Origin: CAZKAP01 sp964550895
Lineage (GTDB): Bacteria; Bacteroidota; Bacteroidia; Flavobacteriales; Flavobacteriaceae
Assembly: GCA_964550895.1 (NCBI GenBank)
Contig: CAZKAP010000013.1
Location: 3,986-67,985 of the forward strand
DNA length: 64,000 nt
Direction of reading: 5' to 3'
Shown: positions 55,474-63,242 of the stretch, piece after piece
Layout of the letters: each line of letters begins with the position of its first letter
How positions within the stretch are numbered: the first letter of the stretch is position 1
Notes under the pieces: model-generated
The model's database searches: none
What the model saw: only the letters and a program-made list of their open reading frames with translations
What the model was told of the DNA's origin: nothing
Position numbers and translations under genes: made by a program

Positions 55474-55845
55474 GTGAAGCCATTGCTGTTTGCTTTTCTG
55501 GGAGGAGGACTTGGAGCAACTACCAGATACCTGATCGGTTTATGGCTGAAAAGGGAGGATCCTGGTTTCTTCTGGGCCACGTTTCTTTCCAACGTCCTGG
55601 GTTGCCTGCTTCTAGGTTTCATTATTGGCCTAAGAGATAAATCCGGTCTGAGTTCTGCTCAGTACGTGCTCTTTGCCGTCGGTTTCTGCGGAGCCCTGAC
55701 CACCTTCTCCACCTGGATCTTCGAACAGTCTCAGCTCTACGACCTCAAAGGTATTGTAGCCACCGCTTCCTACACCTTTATCAGCTGGATGGCCGGATGG
55801 CTGGTCTTTATACTCGGGGGCTACCTCGCCCGTGGCTGGACATGA
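55474..55845 (+). CDS. crcB: Fluoride ion channel CrcB/Fluc
   Basis: This 123-residue membrane protein has four helices, with the family signature GGGLGATTRYLI (residues 10-21), FLSNVLGCLLLGFIIGL (about residue 38) and the sodium/fluoride motif GFCGALTTFSTWIFE (about residue 70). Dual-topology dimers of CrcB export fluoride. The start is GTG 55474. I looked for a fluoride riboswitch upstream, but the 5' region is the coding sequence of the preceding small gene, so none is apparent. Confidence 0.95.
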   Translation: MKPLLFAFLGGGLGATTRYLIGLWLKREDPGFFWATFLSNVLGCLLLGFIIGLRDKSGLSSAQYVLFAVGFCGALTTFSTWIFEQSQLYDLKGIVATASYTFISWMAGWLVFILGGYLARGWT

Positions 55846-55943
55846 ACCGAACCGGTATCTCCCGCCCCTTTGATTATTAAATCCATAATAATCTGTATCC
55901 AATTTTTTGAAGTCCTGAAAACTGAATCGCAATTCCACCCGCT

Positions 55944-55977
55944 TTTGGGCGTTCTGATGCACACGCCTATATATTTG
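55944..55977 (+). promoter_or_regulatory. Promoter of glnK-amtB
   Basis: TTTG at 55944-55947 and TATATTTG at 55970-55977 are 22 bases apart, consistent with a -33/-7 pair. The ATG of glnK at 55999 follows 21 bases later. I see no NtrC-type site. Confidence 0.55.
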
Positions 55978-55998
55978 GATCGGTACAACTCGACATTC

Positions 55999-56337
55999 AT
56001 GAAAAAAGTAGAAGCCATTATTCGAAAATCGAAGTTTGATGAAGTGAAAAAGGCCCTCCACGCCGTGGAGGTAAACTTCTTCAGTTACTGGGACGTGACC
56101 GGAGTGGGCAACGAGAAGCAGGGTCACGTTTACCGTGGGATTGCCTACAGTACCACCGATATACAACGCAGGTACCTCTCCATAGTGGTGTCTGATGAAT
56201 TCCTCGATCGAACCGTAGATGCCATACTGAGATCCGCGGCCACAGGAAATGTGGGGGACGGAAAGATATTTATTAGCGAAGTTACGGAGGCCTACCGCAT
56301 CCGAACCGGAGAAAACGGCCAGGCCGGCATTAACTAG
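55999..56337 (+). CDS. glnK: Nitrogen regulatory protein P-II
   Basis: This 112-residue PII protein starts at ATG 55999; the longer frame reads through the promoter. The N-terminus KKVEAIIRKSKFDEVKKALHAV is typical. The T-loop GNEKQGHVYRGIAYSTT contains Y50, the residue equivalent to the uridylylated Y51, and the B-loop TGNVGDGKIFI (about residue 83) and C-terminal RIRTGENGQAG follow. PII trimers bind ATP, ADP and 2-oxoglutarate, and in GlnK form plug the ammonium channel. Position 24 bases before amtB supports GlnK over GlnB. Confidence 0.95.
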   Translation: MKKVEAIIRKSKFDEVKKALHAVEVNFFSYWDVTGVGNEKQGHVYRGIAYSTTDIQRRYLSIVVSDEFLDRTVDAILRSAATGNVGDGKIFISEVTEAYRIRTGENGQAGIN

Positions 56338-56360
56338 GATCGACAAATCAAGTAGCAATC

Positions 56361-57620
56361 ATGGATCAAGCGATATTTACCGCCAATAATGTCTGGATGA
56401 TGGTCTGCACGGGGCTGGTATTTTTCATGCACCTGGGTTTTTCCCTGCTGGAGATCGGGCTCACACGGCAGAAAAATACGGTGAACATACTCTTCAAAAA
56501 CGTCTTTATCATATGTGTAGGCCTGCTGGTATACTACATCGGTGGATTTAACCTGATGTATCCGGGATTTGAAGAGGGAGACACGGGCTTTTTGAAATTT
56601 GCGGGTTTTGGACTGCCCATAAGCGAAGACGGACTCACCATAGCCTATGCCGACGGGGGGTATACGTACTGGACCGACTTCCTTTTTCAGGGGATGTTTG
56701 CCGCCACCGCGGCTACCATAGTTTCGGGTGCCGTTGCCGAACGGATTAAGATCGGGCCCTTCATGATCTTTACTCTGATATATGTGGGGCTCGTATATCC
56801 CATAGTCGGATCGTGGCAATGGGGAGAAGGATTCCTCTCGAAGCTCCGCATAGGCGAGGCCGAGGGTTTCTATGACTTCGCGGGATCCACCCTGGTTCAT
56901 TCCGTGGGGGGATGGGCGGCCCTGGTCGCCATTGCCTTATTGGGGCCCCGAATCGGAAAATTCGACGAGGACGGAAGGACGCAGGCCATACCCGGACACA
57001 ACCTGCCCCTGGCATCTGCAGGGGTACTCATACTATGGCTGGGCTGGTTCGGATTCAATGGAGGATCGGTGCTTTCCGCCGATCCCGCCGTCACCTCACT
57101 GGTCCTGGTCACTACCTCACTGGCGGCGGCGGCTGGTGGTATAGGGGCTTTCCTCGCTTCCACCGCCCTGTATAAGAATTACGACCTGACCATGTTCCTG
57201 AACGGCATACTCGGCGGGCTGGTAGGCATAACCGCGGGTGCCGATCTGATGTCGCCGAATGAGGCCGTGATTATCGGACTCATCGCCGGAGTGATTATCG
57301 TTTTCGGCGTAACCCTGATCGATCGCCTCAAGCTGGACGATCCGGTCGGAGCCGTAACCGTTCACCTGATTGGAGGGGTCTGGGGTACCCTGGCCGTGGG
57401 CCTGTTCGGAGATAAGGCCGGATTCGATCAATTCCTGGTACAACTCACCTCCGTGGGTATCACAGGTGCATTTTGCTCGGCCGGAGCTTTCGCCATCATG
57501 TTCGCGCTCAAATCAAGCGTGGGCATACGGGTTCCGGAACTGGAAGAACTGGAGGGCCTTGACATACACGAACACGGTATGGACGCCTATGCGGACTTCA
57601 GCATGAGCGAACAGAAATAA
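56361..57620 (+). CDS. amtB: Ammonium transporter
   Basis: This 419-residue channel moves ammonia across the inner membrane with GlnK control. Eleven membrane helices are expected and visible as regular hydrophobic segments. Key motifs are FTANNVWMMVCTGLVFFMHLGFSLLE (residues 5-30), FAGSTLVHSVGGWAALVAI (about residue 172, first pore histidine), ILWLGWFGFNGGS, AVTVHLIGGVWGTLAVGLFG (about residue 331, second pore histidine) and a short C-terminal tail with LEGLDIHEHGMDAYAD that would contact GlnK. It ends the glnK transcript. Confidence 0.96.
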   Translation: MDQAIFTANNVWMMVCTGLVFFMHLGFSLLEIGLTRQKNTVNILFKNVFIICVGLLVYYIGGFNLMYPGFEEGDTGFLKFAGFGLPISEDGLTIAYADGGYTYWTDFLFQGMFAATAATIVSGAVAERIKIGPFMIFTLIYVGLVYPIVGSWQWGEGFLSKLRIGEAEGFYDFAGSTLVHSVGGWAALVAIALLGPRIGKFDEDGRTQAIPGHNLPLASAGVLILWLGWFGFNGGSVLSADPAVTSLVLVTTSLAAAAGGIGAFLASTALYKNYDLTMFLNGILGGLVGITAGADLMSPNEAVIIGLIAGVIIVFGVTLIDRLKLDDPVGAVTVHLIGGVWGTLAVGLFGDKAGFDQFLVQLTSVGITGAFCSAGAFAIMFALKSSVGIRVPELEELEGLDIHEHGMDAYADFSMSEQK

Positions 57621-57658
57621 ACGTTCCGGCTGGAACCTGTCGTGTCGGCTCGGTTTTT

Positions 57659-58327
57659 TTAGAACCGAACCCCTGCCCTAACGGGCCCGGAGAGTACATT
57701 CTCCGTGGGAACCAGGGGGCACACGTATTTCGGATTATACGCGCAGTAGGGGTGATAGGCACGATTGAAATCAATGCTCAGGTAGGTGGCACCCGGTTCC
57801 GGATATGGGATATCCAGATAACGCCCCCCGTCGTAAGTCGAGATGCCATTGGTTTCATCACCAAAAGGCAGGAAAAGTGGCGTGTCGGCCTCGGGGAACC
57901 CCATGGGATCGAGCAGTTGGTAGGCTGTGAGTTCGAACTGCTGACCCTCCCGCTCGAAATGCAGTAGGAGATACGGGCGCTGGCCTCCTGATTCCGGGGG
58001 GATCTCCGATGTATTGGTTTCCAGCATCACCGGCAGCGCATCGGGTATTTGCTCCCAGGCTGCCTCCACCTCCCAGGTCGTGTCGATGGGATAAAACCTA
58101 AGCCCTTCGAATTCCTTTTTCTGTTCAGGGGTCAGGGGACTATTGGCCGAAACGCGATAGAACCGATCGAGTTCCGACTGAAACCTGCGGGTATCCCCGT
58201 AGCTGTCCGGGACATCTGCATCGGAGTCCTCATCATCGTGGTACTTCTTGCCCGAATTGCAGGACAGTAGAAGCAGCAGAATCGCCATCCCGTAACCAAC
58301 GGGCTGCCGTCTAATAACGGGATTCAT
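57659..58327 (-). CDS. DUF1684 domain lipoprotein
   Basis: This 222-residue protein starts at ATG 58327, inside the end of the upstream gene. Its signal peptide has lipobox LLLLSC, so it is probably a lipoprotein. The rest matches DUF1684: FYPIDTTWEVEAAWE, GEFELTAYQLLDP-like GQQFELTAYQL, LFLPFGDETNGISTYDGGRYLDIPYPEPGATYLSIDFNRAYHPYCAYNPKYVCPLVP (about residues 150-205), a very conserved block with Y-C-A-Y-N and C-P. Function unknown; the conserved R-Y-x-D, F-N-x-A-Y-x-P-x-C-A-Y and C-P-x-P-x-E-N pattern suggests a metal- or ligand-binding site. Confidence 0.85.
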   Translation of the reverse strand: MNPVIRRQPVGYGMAILLLLLSCNSGKKYHDDEDSDADVPDSYGDTRRFQSELDRFYRVSANSPLTPEQKKEFEGLRFYPIDTTWEVEAAWEQIPDALPVMLETNTSEIPPESGGQRPYLLLHFEREGQQFELTAYQLLDPMGFPEADTPLFLPFGDETNGISTYDGGRYLDIPYPEPGATYLSIDFNRAYHPYCAYNPKYVCPLVPTENVLSGPVRAGVRF

Positions 58328-59732
58328 CCAGGTATTTGGCAACCAGTTCATTGTATTCGGGACTTAACCGGAATAAGGCCGTGTGTTTCAGTGCATACAA
58401 GCGTTCCTTGTCCTGGAAGCCTTTCTGAAAGACCAGATCGAGGTAGTACAGTGCCGTACCATAGTCTTCCTGGAACGCACTCAGCGAAATCACCTTCAGA
58501 TAGGGATCGTGATTATCGGGTTCGAGCAGGGTGCGCAACATATGGAGCAAGGCTTCAAAAGGTGCCCTCTCGGTGAGGGACAGCGAATCGCTTTGATCCT
58601 TAAGTACCAAAAGCTGATCGTCCACCAAAGCCGAAATATAACTCAGGGAGCGGGCCGCGAAGGCCCTTTCGTCGGCATGGGAATTTCCAACGTTACGTTT
58701 GCGAAGCCCATTGATCTGATAATTCCACCAGCCCAGATTGTCCAGTTGCAAATACTCCAGATCGCTCTGCAGGTAGTCCCAGTAACGGAACCACTCCACC
58801 TCCTCCTTGTAGAACAAATTACCCAGGCGCCGGTTCTGCTTCCTGTAATCCGACAGGAGGCCACGATCCCTGAGCTCTCGCTTCCATGAAGACCCGGAAT
58901 GCATCCCGAACAAATCCTCCTGCAGATCCCACTCCTCCTTGGCCAGAACCAGTCTTCCCTTATTCATCCAATGCCGGAGGCGATTCTCCGACGCGCCCCG
59001 CATTTTGGTATACAGGGTGGAATCGGGCTCTATGGTTCCCCCGAGCATGGCATTGAGCCGGACAATGGCCAGGCAGCGATTGAGGAACAGTTCCGTCGAA
59101 TCCGACAGTTTGCCCTCAGTGGTAAGCAGATGGGCATCGCTACGGCCAATTTTGAGGCTTTCCCAGTCCGTTTTCATTTGTCGGTAGGCAAAGTCATTGT
59201 TACCGATGGCCCCTACGAAATGCTTACCCCCCTGGTTCCTGAGAAAATCCACCCCGGCCAGAGGCCCGCCAAGGGCTATGGTTCCTTTGACACCTTCGAC
59301 CAGAAAAGGTGTGGTACTGGCCATCCTGCTGCTCGATTGGGTACCCAGACTGTAGATCATGGTCGGAACCAGCGGAAACAGCTCATTAGCAGCCTTGAGG
59401 ACCTCGGCGGCCGACTTCACGCTGTCCACAACAGAGGTGCTGTCCGTGGCGGCCTGCAGATGAATGAGCATGAAGCCCTCACGATCGAGCACTTCCTTCC
59501 AGGATTCCATCCTTTCTGCGGCACGGGTATCAAAATCGAAGTAGAGCAAAAGGGGCCAACTCTTTTCCTCGGAATAATCGGCCGGCAGATAGATTCGCAC
59601 CGGATCCTTCCCGGGCACGAGTTCTATCGAATCGTTAATCTGTCCCTTTCGCAGAACAAAGGGCTCCTGCTGAGCCTGCAGTACCGCACAGTAAAATAAA
59701 AGAAATACGCAAAAAAATCTCGAATGAATCAT
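58311..59732 (-). CDS. Exported protein with an alpha/beta-hydrolase-like N-terminal half
   Basis: I do not recognise a named family for this 473-residue protein (start ATG 59732, signal peptide FFCVFLLFYCAVLQAQ). Residues about 40-250 look like an esterase-type alpha/beta-hydrolase: VRIYLPADYSEEKSWPLLLYFDFDTR, then MIYSLGTQSSSRM where a G-x-S-x-G nucleophile elbow is expected, and GTIALGGPLAG. Here the first glycine is missing (I-Y-S-L-G). The second half (about 260-473) is helical with many Trp and Tyr residues, resembling TPR-like packing. It overlaps the DUF1684 gene by 17 bases, so the two are one transcript. Confidence 0.6.
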   Translation of the reverse strand: MIHSRFFCVFLLFYCAVLQAQQEPFVLRKGQINDSIELVPGKDPVRIYLPADYSEEKSWPLLLYFDFDTRAAERMESWKEVLDREGFMLIHLQAATDSTSVVDSVKSAAEVLKAANELFPLVPTMIYSLGTQSSSRMASTTPFLVEGVKGTIALGGPLAGVDFLRNQGGKHFVGAIGNNDFAYRQMKTDWESLKIGRSDAHLLTTEGKLSDSTELFLNRCLAIVRLNAMLGGTIEPDSTLYTKMRGASENRLRHWMNKGRLVLAKEEWDLQEDLFGMHSGSSWKRELRDRGLLSDYRKQNRRLGNLFYKEEVEWFRYWDYLQSDLEYLQLDNLGWWNYQINGLRKRNVGNSHADERAFAARSLSYISALVDDQLLVLKDQSDSLSLTERAPFEALLHMLRTLLEPDNHDPYLKVISLSAFQEDYGTALYYLDLVFQKGFQDKERLYALKHTALFRLSPEYNELVAKYLDESRY

Positions 59733-59793
59733 AGCAACTAATGCAGCAGAAAGATAGCAATTAAAACGGTGGTTTACCACTTTCTCTACCCCA

Positions 59794-60225
59794 TCAGTTC
59801 CCCAGGGTGCGCTCCCGGATCACCTCGGATAGTATAATATGGGTACGCGTCTCGCCATAGGAAATCAGGGTATCAATGAACGATTCGAGATGGGCCTGAT
59901 CGCGGAGCCGGACTTCCATCATAATATTTTCGTTTCCGGTTATCCGGAAACAATTGATCACCTCCGGATAATCCCGGACGTCCTTAAGAAAGGGTTTGAG
60001 CTTTCCCACAAAAGCCCTAAGGCTGATAATGGCATGCAGCTGAAGCCCGAGATGATCGGGATCCAGCATGGTCCGATAGCCCCGTATAATACCCTTCTCC
60101 TCCATTTTTCGGATGCGCTCGGCCACGGCAGGGCCGGTGAGTCCGACCTGACGTCCAATGTCCGTGTAGGAGGTCCGGGCATTGTCCTGGAGAATCCGGA
60201 GTATGCGGTTATTGAAGTCAATCAT
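59794..60225 (-). CDS. Lrp/AsnC family transcriptional regulator
   Basis: This 143-residue protein starts at ATG 60225 (the longer frame begins inside the operator region). The N-terminal helix-turn-helix is ILRILQDNARTSYTDIGRQVGLTGPAVAERIRKMEEKGIIRGYR (residues 9-52) and the C-terminal RAM domain is LHAIISLRAFVGKLKPFLKDV and INCFRITGNENIMMEVRLRDQAHLESFIDTLISYG. Such regulators assemble as octamers that wrap DNA and sense amino acids. The divergent region with repeated palindromes suggests autoregulation. Confidence 0.93.
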   Translation of the reverse strand: MIDFNNRILRILQDNARTSYTDIGRQVGLTGPAVAERIRKMEEKGIIRGYRTMLDPDHLGLQLHAIISLRAFVGKLKPFLKDVRDYPEVINCFRITGNENIMMEVRLRDQAHLESFIDTLISYGETRTHIILSEVIRERTLGN

Positions 60226-60274
60226 ACAGCTTAATTTACTAAAGAAAAGTAACAATTATTATTTTATATCCATA

Positions 60275-60327
60275 GTAATATAGTTCACAATTGCCGTTTT
60301 CTATAGCAAAACATAGTTTTAACTATG
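60275..60327. promoter_or_regulatory. Palindrome-rich divergent regulatory region of the Lrp gene
   Basis: The AT-rich intergenic region contains CATAGTT-tt-AACTATG (60312-60327), plus related CATAGTAATATAG (60280-60292) and CTATAG (60301-60306) elements. Spacing of about 20 bases suits an Lrp-type protein binding one DNA face. Confidence 0.45.
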
Positions 60328-60352
60328 GTATTTTTAGAATCGTAATTATGCC

Positions 60353-60742
60353 ATGAAAAAGGATTCGAATTATTCCCATCCACTCTATCTGCATGCCCTT
60401 GCGCTCGGGGACATCTCCCAGGCTATTGCGCAATACGTGGAGTACAAGTACGAAACCCTCAATGGTTCAGGTTTCGTTCACCTTCAGGCCGAGATAGCCG
60501 AGGCCATACGAAACGACTCACGGCTCATACAGCAAAACACGGCCGAAATTGCAGGACTCGAGTCCCGCGGCAGGTTGGGTGCCAACCTCAGGTTCCTCAG
60601 GACGCTGGGAAAAAATCTCCTTTCCTATTGCAATGGGTTGGAATACCATGGTCTAAAAGAAAGGGAGTACATACAACTCCTTCGGCGTGAAGTAAAACTA
60701 TACCGCCGGGCACTGAAGCATTGGTCCATATCGCCAAACTGA
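60353..60742 (+). CDS. Unrecognised helical protein next to Lrp
   Basis: This 129-residue cytoplasmic protein is predicted almost all helix (HALALGDISQAIAQYVEYKYETLN, LRFLRTLGKNLLSYCNGLEYHGLKEREYIQLLRREVKLYRRALKHW). It has a basic C-terminus, no signal peptide and no membrane segment. I recognise no family. Because it is divergent from the Lrp regulator across a palindrome-rich region, it may be a regulatory target, which is inference only. Confidence 0.6.
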   Translation: MKKDSNYSHPLYLHALALGDISQAIAQYVEYKYETLNGSGFVHLQAEIAEAIRNDSRLIQQNTAEIAGLESRGRLGANLRFLRTLGKNLLSYCNGLEYHGLKEREYIQLLRREVKLYRRALKHWSISPN

Positions 60743-60801
60743 ACCGGGATGTTGACCCCTGCTTTCCCTGATTGCTTACTTTTACCGCAAAACCCTTGGC
60801 C

Positions 60802-61536
60802 ATGATTACGCCCCGTAAGGCATTACCTCTAGTATTGATGCTACTTTTTACGCTGGCGGCTTGTGACGAGCTTCAGGAAGTTGTGAGGCAGCTGCCGGGA
60901 GATACTCCTCCATCCGAATGGGAAATACAATCCGGACTCAGGGAGGCGCTCCGAATGGGTGTAAGCCGGCGCGTGGAGAAACTCGGAGAAGAAAACGGTT
61001 TTTTCGGCAATCCACTGGTCCGTATCGGATTGCCGGAGGAGCTTCAGGTAGTGGATCGCACCTTGAGGAGGGTGGGCCTGTCTTCCCTGGCTGACGAGGG
61101 AATTCGATACCTGAACCGGGCTGCCGAGGACGCCGTAATCGAGGCGATTCCCATCTTTACAGAAGCCGTTAGCGGTATGACATTCGCCGACGCCCGGGAC
61201 ATCCTTTTAGGTTCCGATAATGCCGCGACGCTTTATCTGGAAGGACGGACGTCCAGCTCACTATTCGATGCCTTTGAGCCCATAATATCCAACTCATTCC
61301 AAAAAGTAGGAGCGGACCGGGTCTGGGCAGACATCATTGCCCGTTACAACGAACTGCCTCTGGTTCGAAAAGTCAATCCGGACCTCAGCGAATACGTTAC
61401 CACTCAGGCTCTGAAAGGCGTTTATACCGTGATTGCAGAAGAAGAGCTCGCCATTCGGTCTAAAGTGTCTGCCCGAAACACCCGTTTGCTGCAGCGGGTA
61501 TTTGCGCTTCAGGACGGGACCCTTCGAGATCCCTGA
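60802..61536 (+). CDS. DUF4197 domain lipoprotein
   Basis: This 244-residue protein starts at ATG 60802 with a lipoprotein signal peptide (LPLVLMLLFTLAAC). The rest matches DUF4197 in pattern: LREALRMGVSRRVEKLGEENGFFGNPLVRIGLPEEL (about residue 50), LNRAAEDAVIEAIPIFTEAVSGMTFADARDILLGSDNAATLYLEGRTSSSLFDAF (about residues 106-160), and TTQALKGVYTVIAEEELAIR (about residue 205). It is a helical periplasmic or outer-membrane-anchored protein of unknown function, found widely in Proteobacteria and Bacteroidota. It is convergent with the alpha/beta hydrolase gene, with six bases between stops. Confidence 0.85.
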   Translation: MITPRKALPLVLMLLFTLAACDELQEVVRQLPGDTPPSEWEIQSGLREALRMGVSRRVEKLGEENGFFGNPLVRIGLPEELQVVDRTLRRVGLSSLADEGIRYLNRAAEDAVIEAIPIFTEAVSGMTFADARDILLGSDNAATLYLEGRTSSSLFDAFEPIISNSFQKVGADRVWADIIARYNELPLVRKVNPDLSEYVTTQALKGVYTVIAEEELAIRSKVSARNTRLLQRVFALQDGTLRDP

Positions 61537-61542
61537 CACTGC

Positions 61543-62337
61543 CTAATCTTTTTTGGCCGGGAGTTGAAGCAGATAGTCGATTACCAGATCGTTGAATACG
61601 GCCGGTTGTTCCACATTGACCACATGGCCGCAGCTCTGGACTACTTCGAGCGAACTGCAGCGGTGCATTTCTACAATCTTTCGGACCGATGGAAGGAACA
61701 GGTAGTCCTCCTCTCCCATCACGTACAGGGTCGGTATGGGTATCTCAGCCGAACGAAAGAACCTGAGCAAAGGGTTGATCTCCGAGGTCAGACGAAACCA
61801 GCGGATAAACTCCTTCTGATAAAGCTTCCTGGCCTCCCTGACGAAGAGCAGGCGGGACTCCCTGTGGTTTCGATGGGGCATGATAATGAAGGCAAAAAAC
61901 TTATACAGCCAGAGATAGGGAACGACCGACTTGAGAAGAATTCCAAAACGCATCAGCAACTGCGACCGCAGGTTGAGTTTCATGATCGCTCCGCCCATGA
62001 TCATACTCTTCACCAATTCGGGATAGCGCTCTGCCAGATTGCGAATCAGTATGGTGCCGAGTGAAATCCCTATGAAATGGGACTGTTCGATTTTTTCGTG
62101 TCGCACTACCTCGACGATATCATCCGTTATGGAATCGAAGGTATACTGGTCCTTAAAGGCGTCGGAAATATTGGGTTTGGAATTCCCATGCCCCCTCAAA
62201 TCCAGGAGCAGCACATTAAAGTGCTTCTTGAAATCCCGCAGCTGCTTGTACCAGATGGTGGAACTGCCGCCCGCCCCGTGGACAAAGGTCACCCATTCCT
62301 GGGAGGTTGGATGAAGGAATTTACTGTAATGAAGCAC
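61543..62337 (-). CDS. Alpha/beta-hydrolase
   Basis: The protein has 264 residues, starting at GTG 62337 because no ATG lies near the conserved N-terminus. WVTFVHGAGGSSTIWYKQL gives the oxyanion H-G strand, LLDLRGHGNSKPN the family D-x-R-G-H-G, and IGISLGTILIRNL (about residue 92) the nucleophile serine in G-x-S-x-G. The acid is probably GEEDYLFLP (about residue 208) and the histidine SCGHVVNVEQP (about residue 236). This is a typical carboxyl-ester or carbon-carbon hydrolase core; substrate unknown. Confidence 0.88.
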   Translation of the reverse strand: MLHYSKFLHPTSQEWVTFVHGAGGSSTIWYKQLRDFKKHFNVLLLDLRGHGNSKPNISDAFKDQYTFDSITDDIVEVVRHEKIEQSHFIGISLGTILIRNLAERYPELVKSMIMGGAIMKLNLRSQLLMRFGILLKSVVPYLWLYKFFAFIIMPHRNHRESRLLFVREARKLYQKEFIRWFRLTSEINPLLRFFRSAEIPIPTLYVMGEEDYLFLPSVRKIVEMHRCSSLEVVQSCGHVVNVEQPAVFNDLVIDYLLQLPAKKD

Positions 62338-62391
62338 TTCGTTTTTCTTTAAAAGTAACTAATTTATCTGTCGCCAACCGCATCGGATTCG

Positions 62392-63213
62392 TTACGCCAG
62401 ACGCCTGGCGAATGGTCTCATTTCTTCCCGGAAGCCGGCGGCAGCCTCTTCTGCTGCCTCAGCAAAATCCGTACCACTGGAAGCGTAGATGACCGAACGG
62501 GAGACATTGATCAGCAAACCACCGTTCGGGTTGCAGGCGGCCTCACACACTTCGGCTGCACTACCTCCCTGACTTCCCACTCCGGGGATCAGCAGAAAGG
62601 AGTCGGGTACGATTCGACGAATCTGCTGCAGGTGTTCGGCACGGGTCGCCCCTACCACATACATGAGCCGATCGGCATGGGTATAGGCCTGAGAGGCAGT
62701 CAGTACCTGCTCGTAGAGTGGCCTGTCCCCGAGTTGTCGGAGCTGGAAGTCTGCAGCGCCCTCGTTGGAGGTTAGCGCCAGCAGTATGGCGTATTTACCG
62801 GGCCACTCGAGGAAGGGTTCCACCGAGTCCGCACCCATATAGGGCGCCACGGTAACTGAATCGAATGGCAGGGTATCAAAGAAGGCCCGCGCATACTGCC
62901 GGGCCGTATTGCCAATATCACCCCGTTTGGCATCGGCTATGGTAAAATGCTCCGGGTAATGAGCCTTGATGTACTGGACCAGTCGGGAGAGGGATTTCCA
63001 TCCCGAAGGGCCCTCGGCCTCAAAGAAAGCCGTATTGGGCTTATAGGCCACACAATGCCTGTGGGTGGCGTCTACAATCGCCCTGCTGAACTCGAACAGG
63101 GGATCCTCCCCTCCGTGAAGGTGTTCAGGTATCCGTTCGGGATCGGGATCGATGCCCACGCAAAGGAAGCTCTCCTTCCGGCGCATGTGGCGGGCAATAT
63201 CGCTTAGGGTCAT
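62392..63213 (-). CDS. pyrF: Orotidine 5'-phosphate decarboxylase (type 2)
   Basis: PyrF decarboxylates OMP to UMP, the last step of pyrimidine synthesis. At 273 residues it is the longer type 2 form. FLCVGIDPDPERIP (about residue 16) gives the substrate-binding Asp, FTIADAKRGDIGNTARQYARAFF (about residue 91) the D-x-K-x-x-D catalytic motif, and LLIPGVGSQGGSA (about residue 207) the phosphate loop. prfA lies 29 bases upstream on the same strand, the usual flavobacterial order. pyrD is at 34109. Confidence 0.95.
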   Translation of the reverse strand: MTLSDIARHMRRKESFLCVGIDPDPERIPEHLHGGEDPLFEFSRAIVDATHRHCVAYKPNTAFFEAEGPSGWKSLSRLVQYIKAHYPEHFTIADAKRGDIGNTARQYARAFFDTLPFDSVTVAPYMGADSVEPFLEWPGKYAILLALTSNEGAADFQLRQLGDRPLYEQVLTASQAYTHADRLMYVVGATRAEHLQQIRRIVPDSFLLIPGVGSQGGSAAEVCEAACNPNGGLLINVSRSVIYASSGTDFAEAAEEAAAGFREEMRPFARRLA

Positions 63214-63242
63214 ATGGGAATGTAATCCGTCACCGGGTTTGA

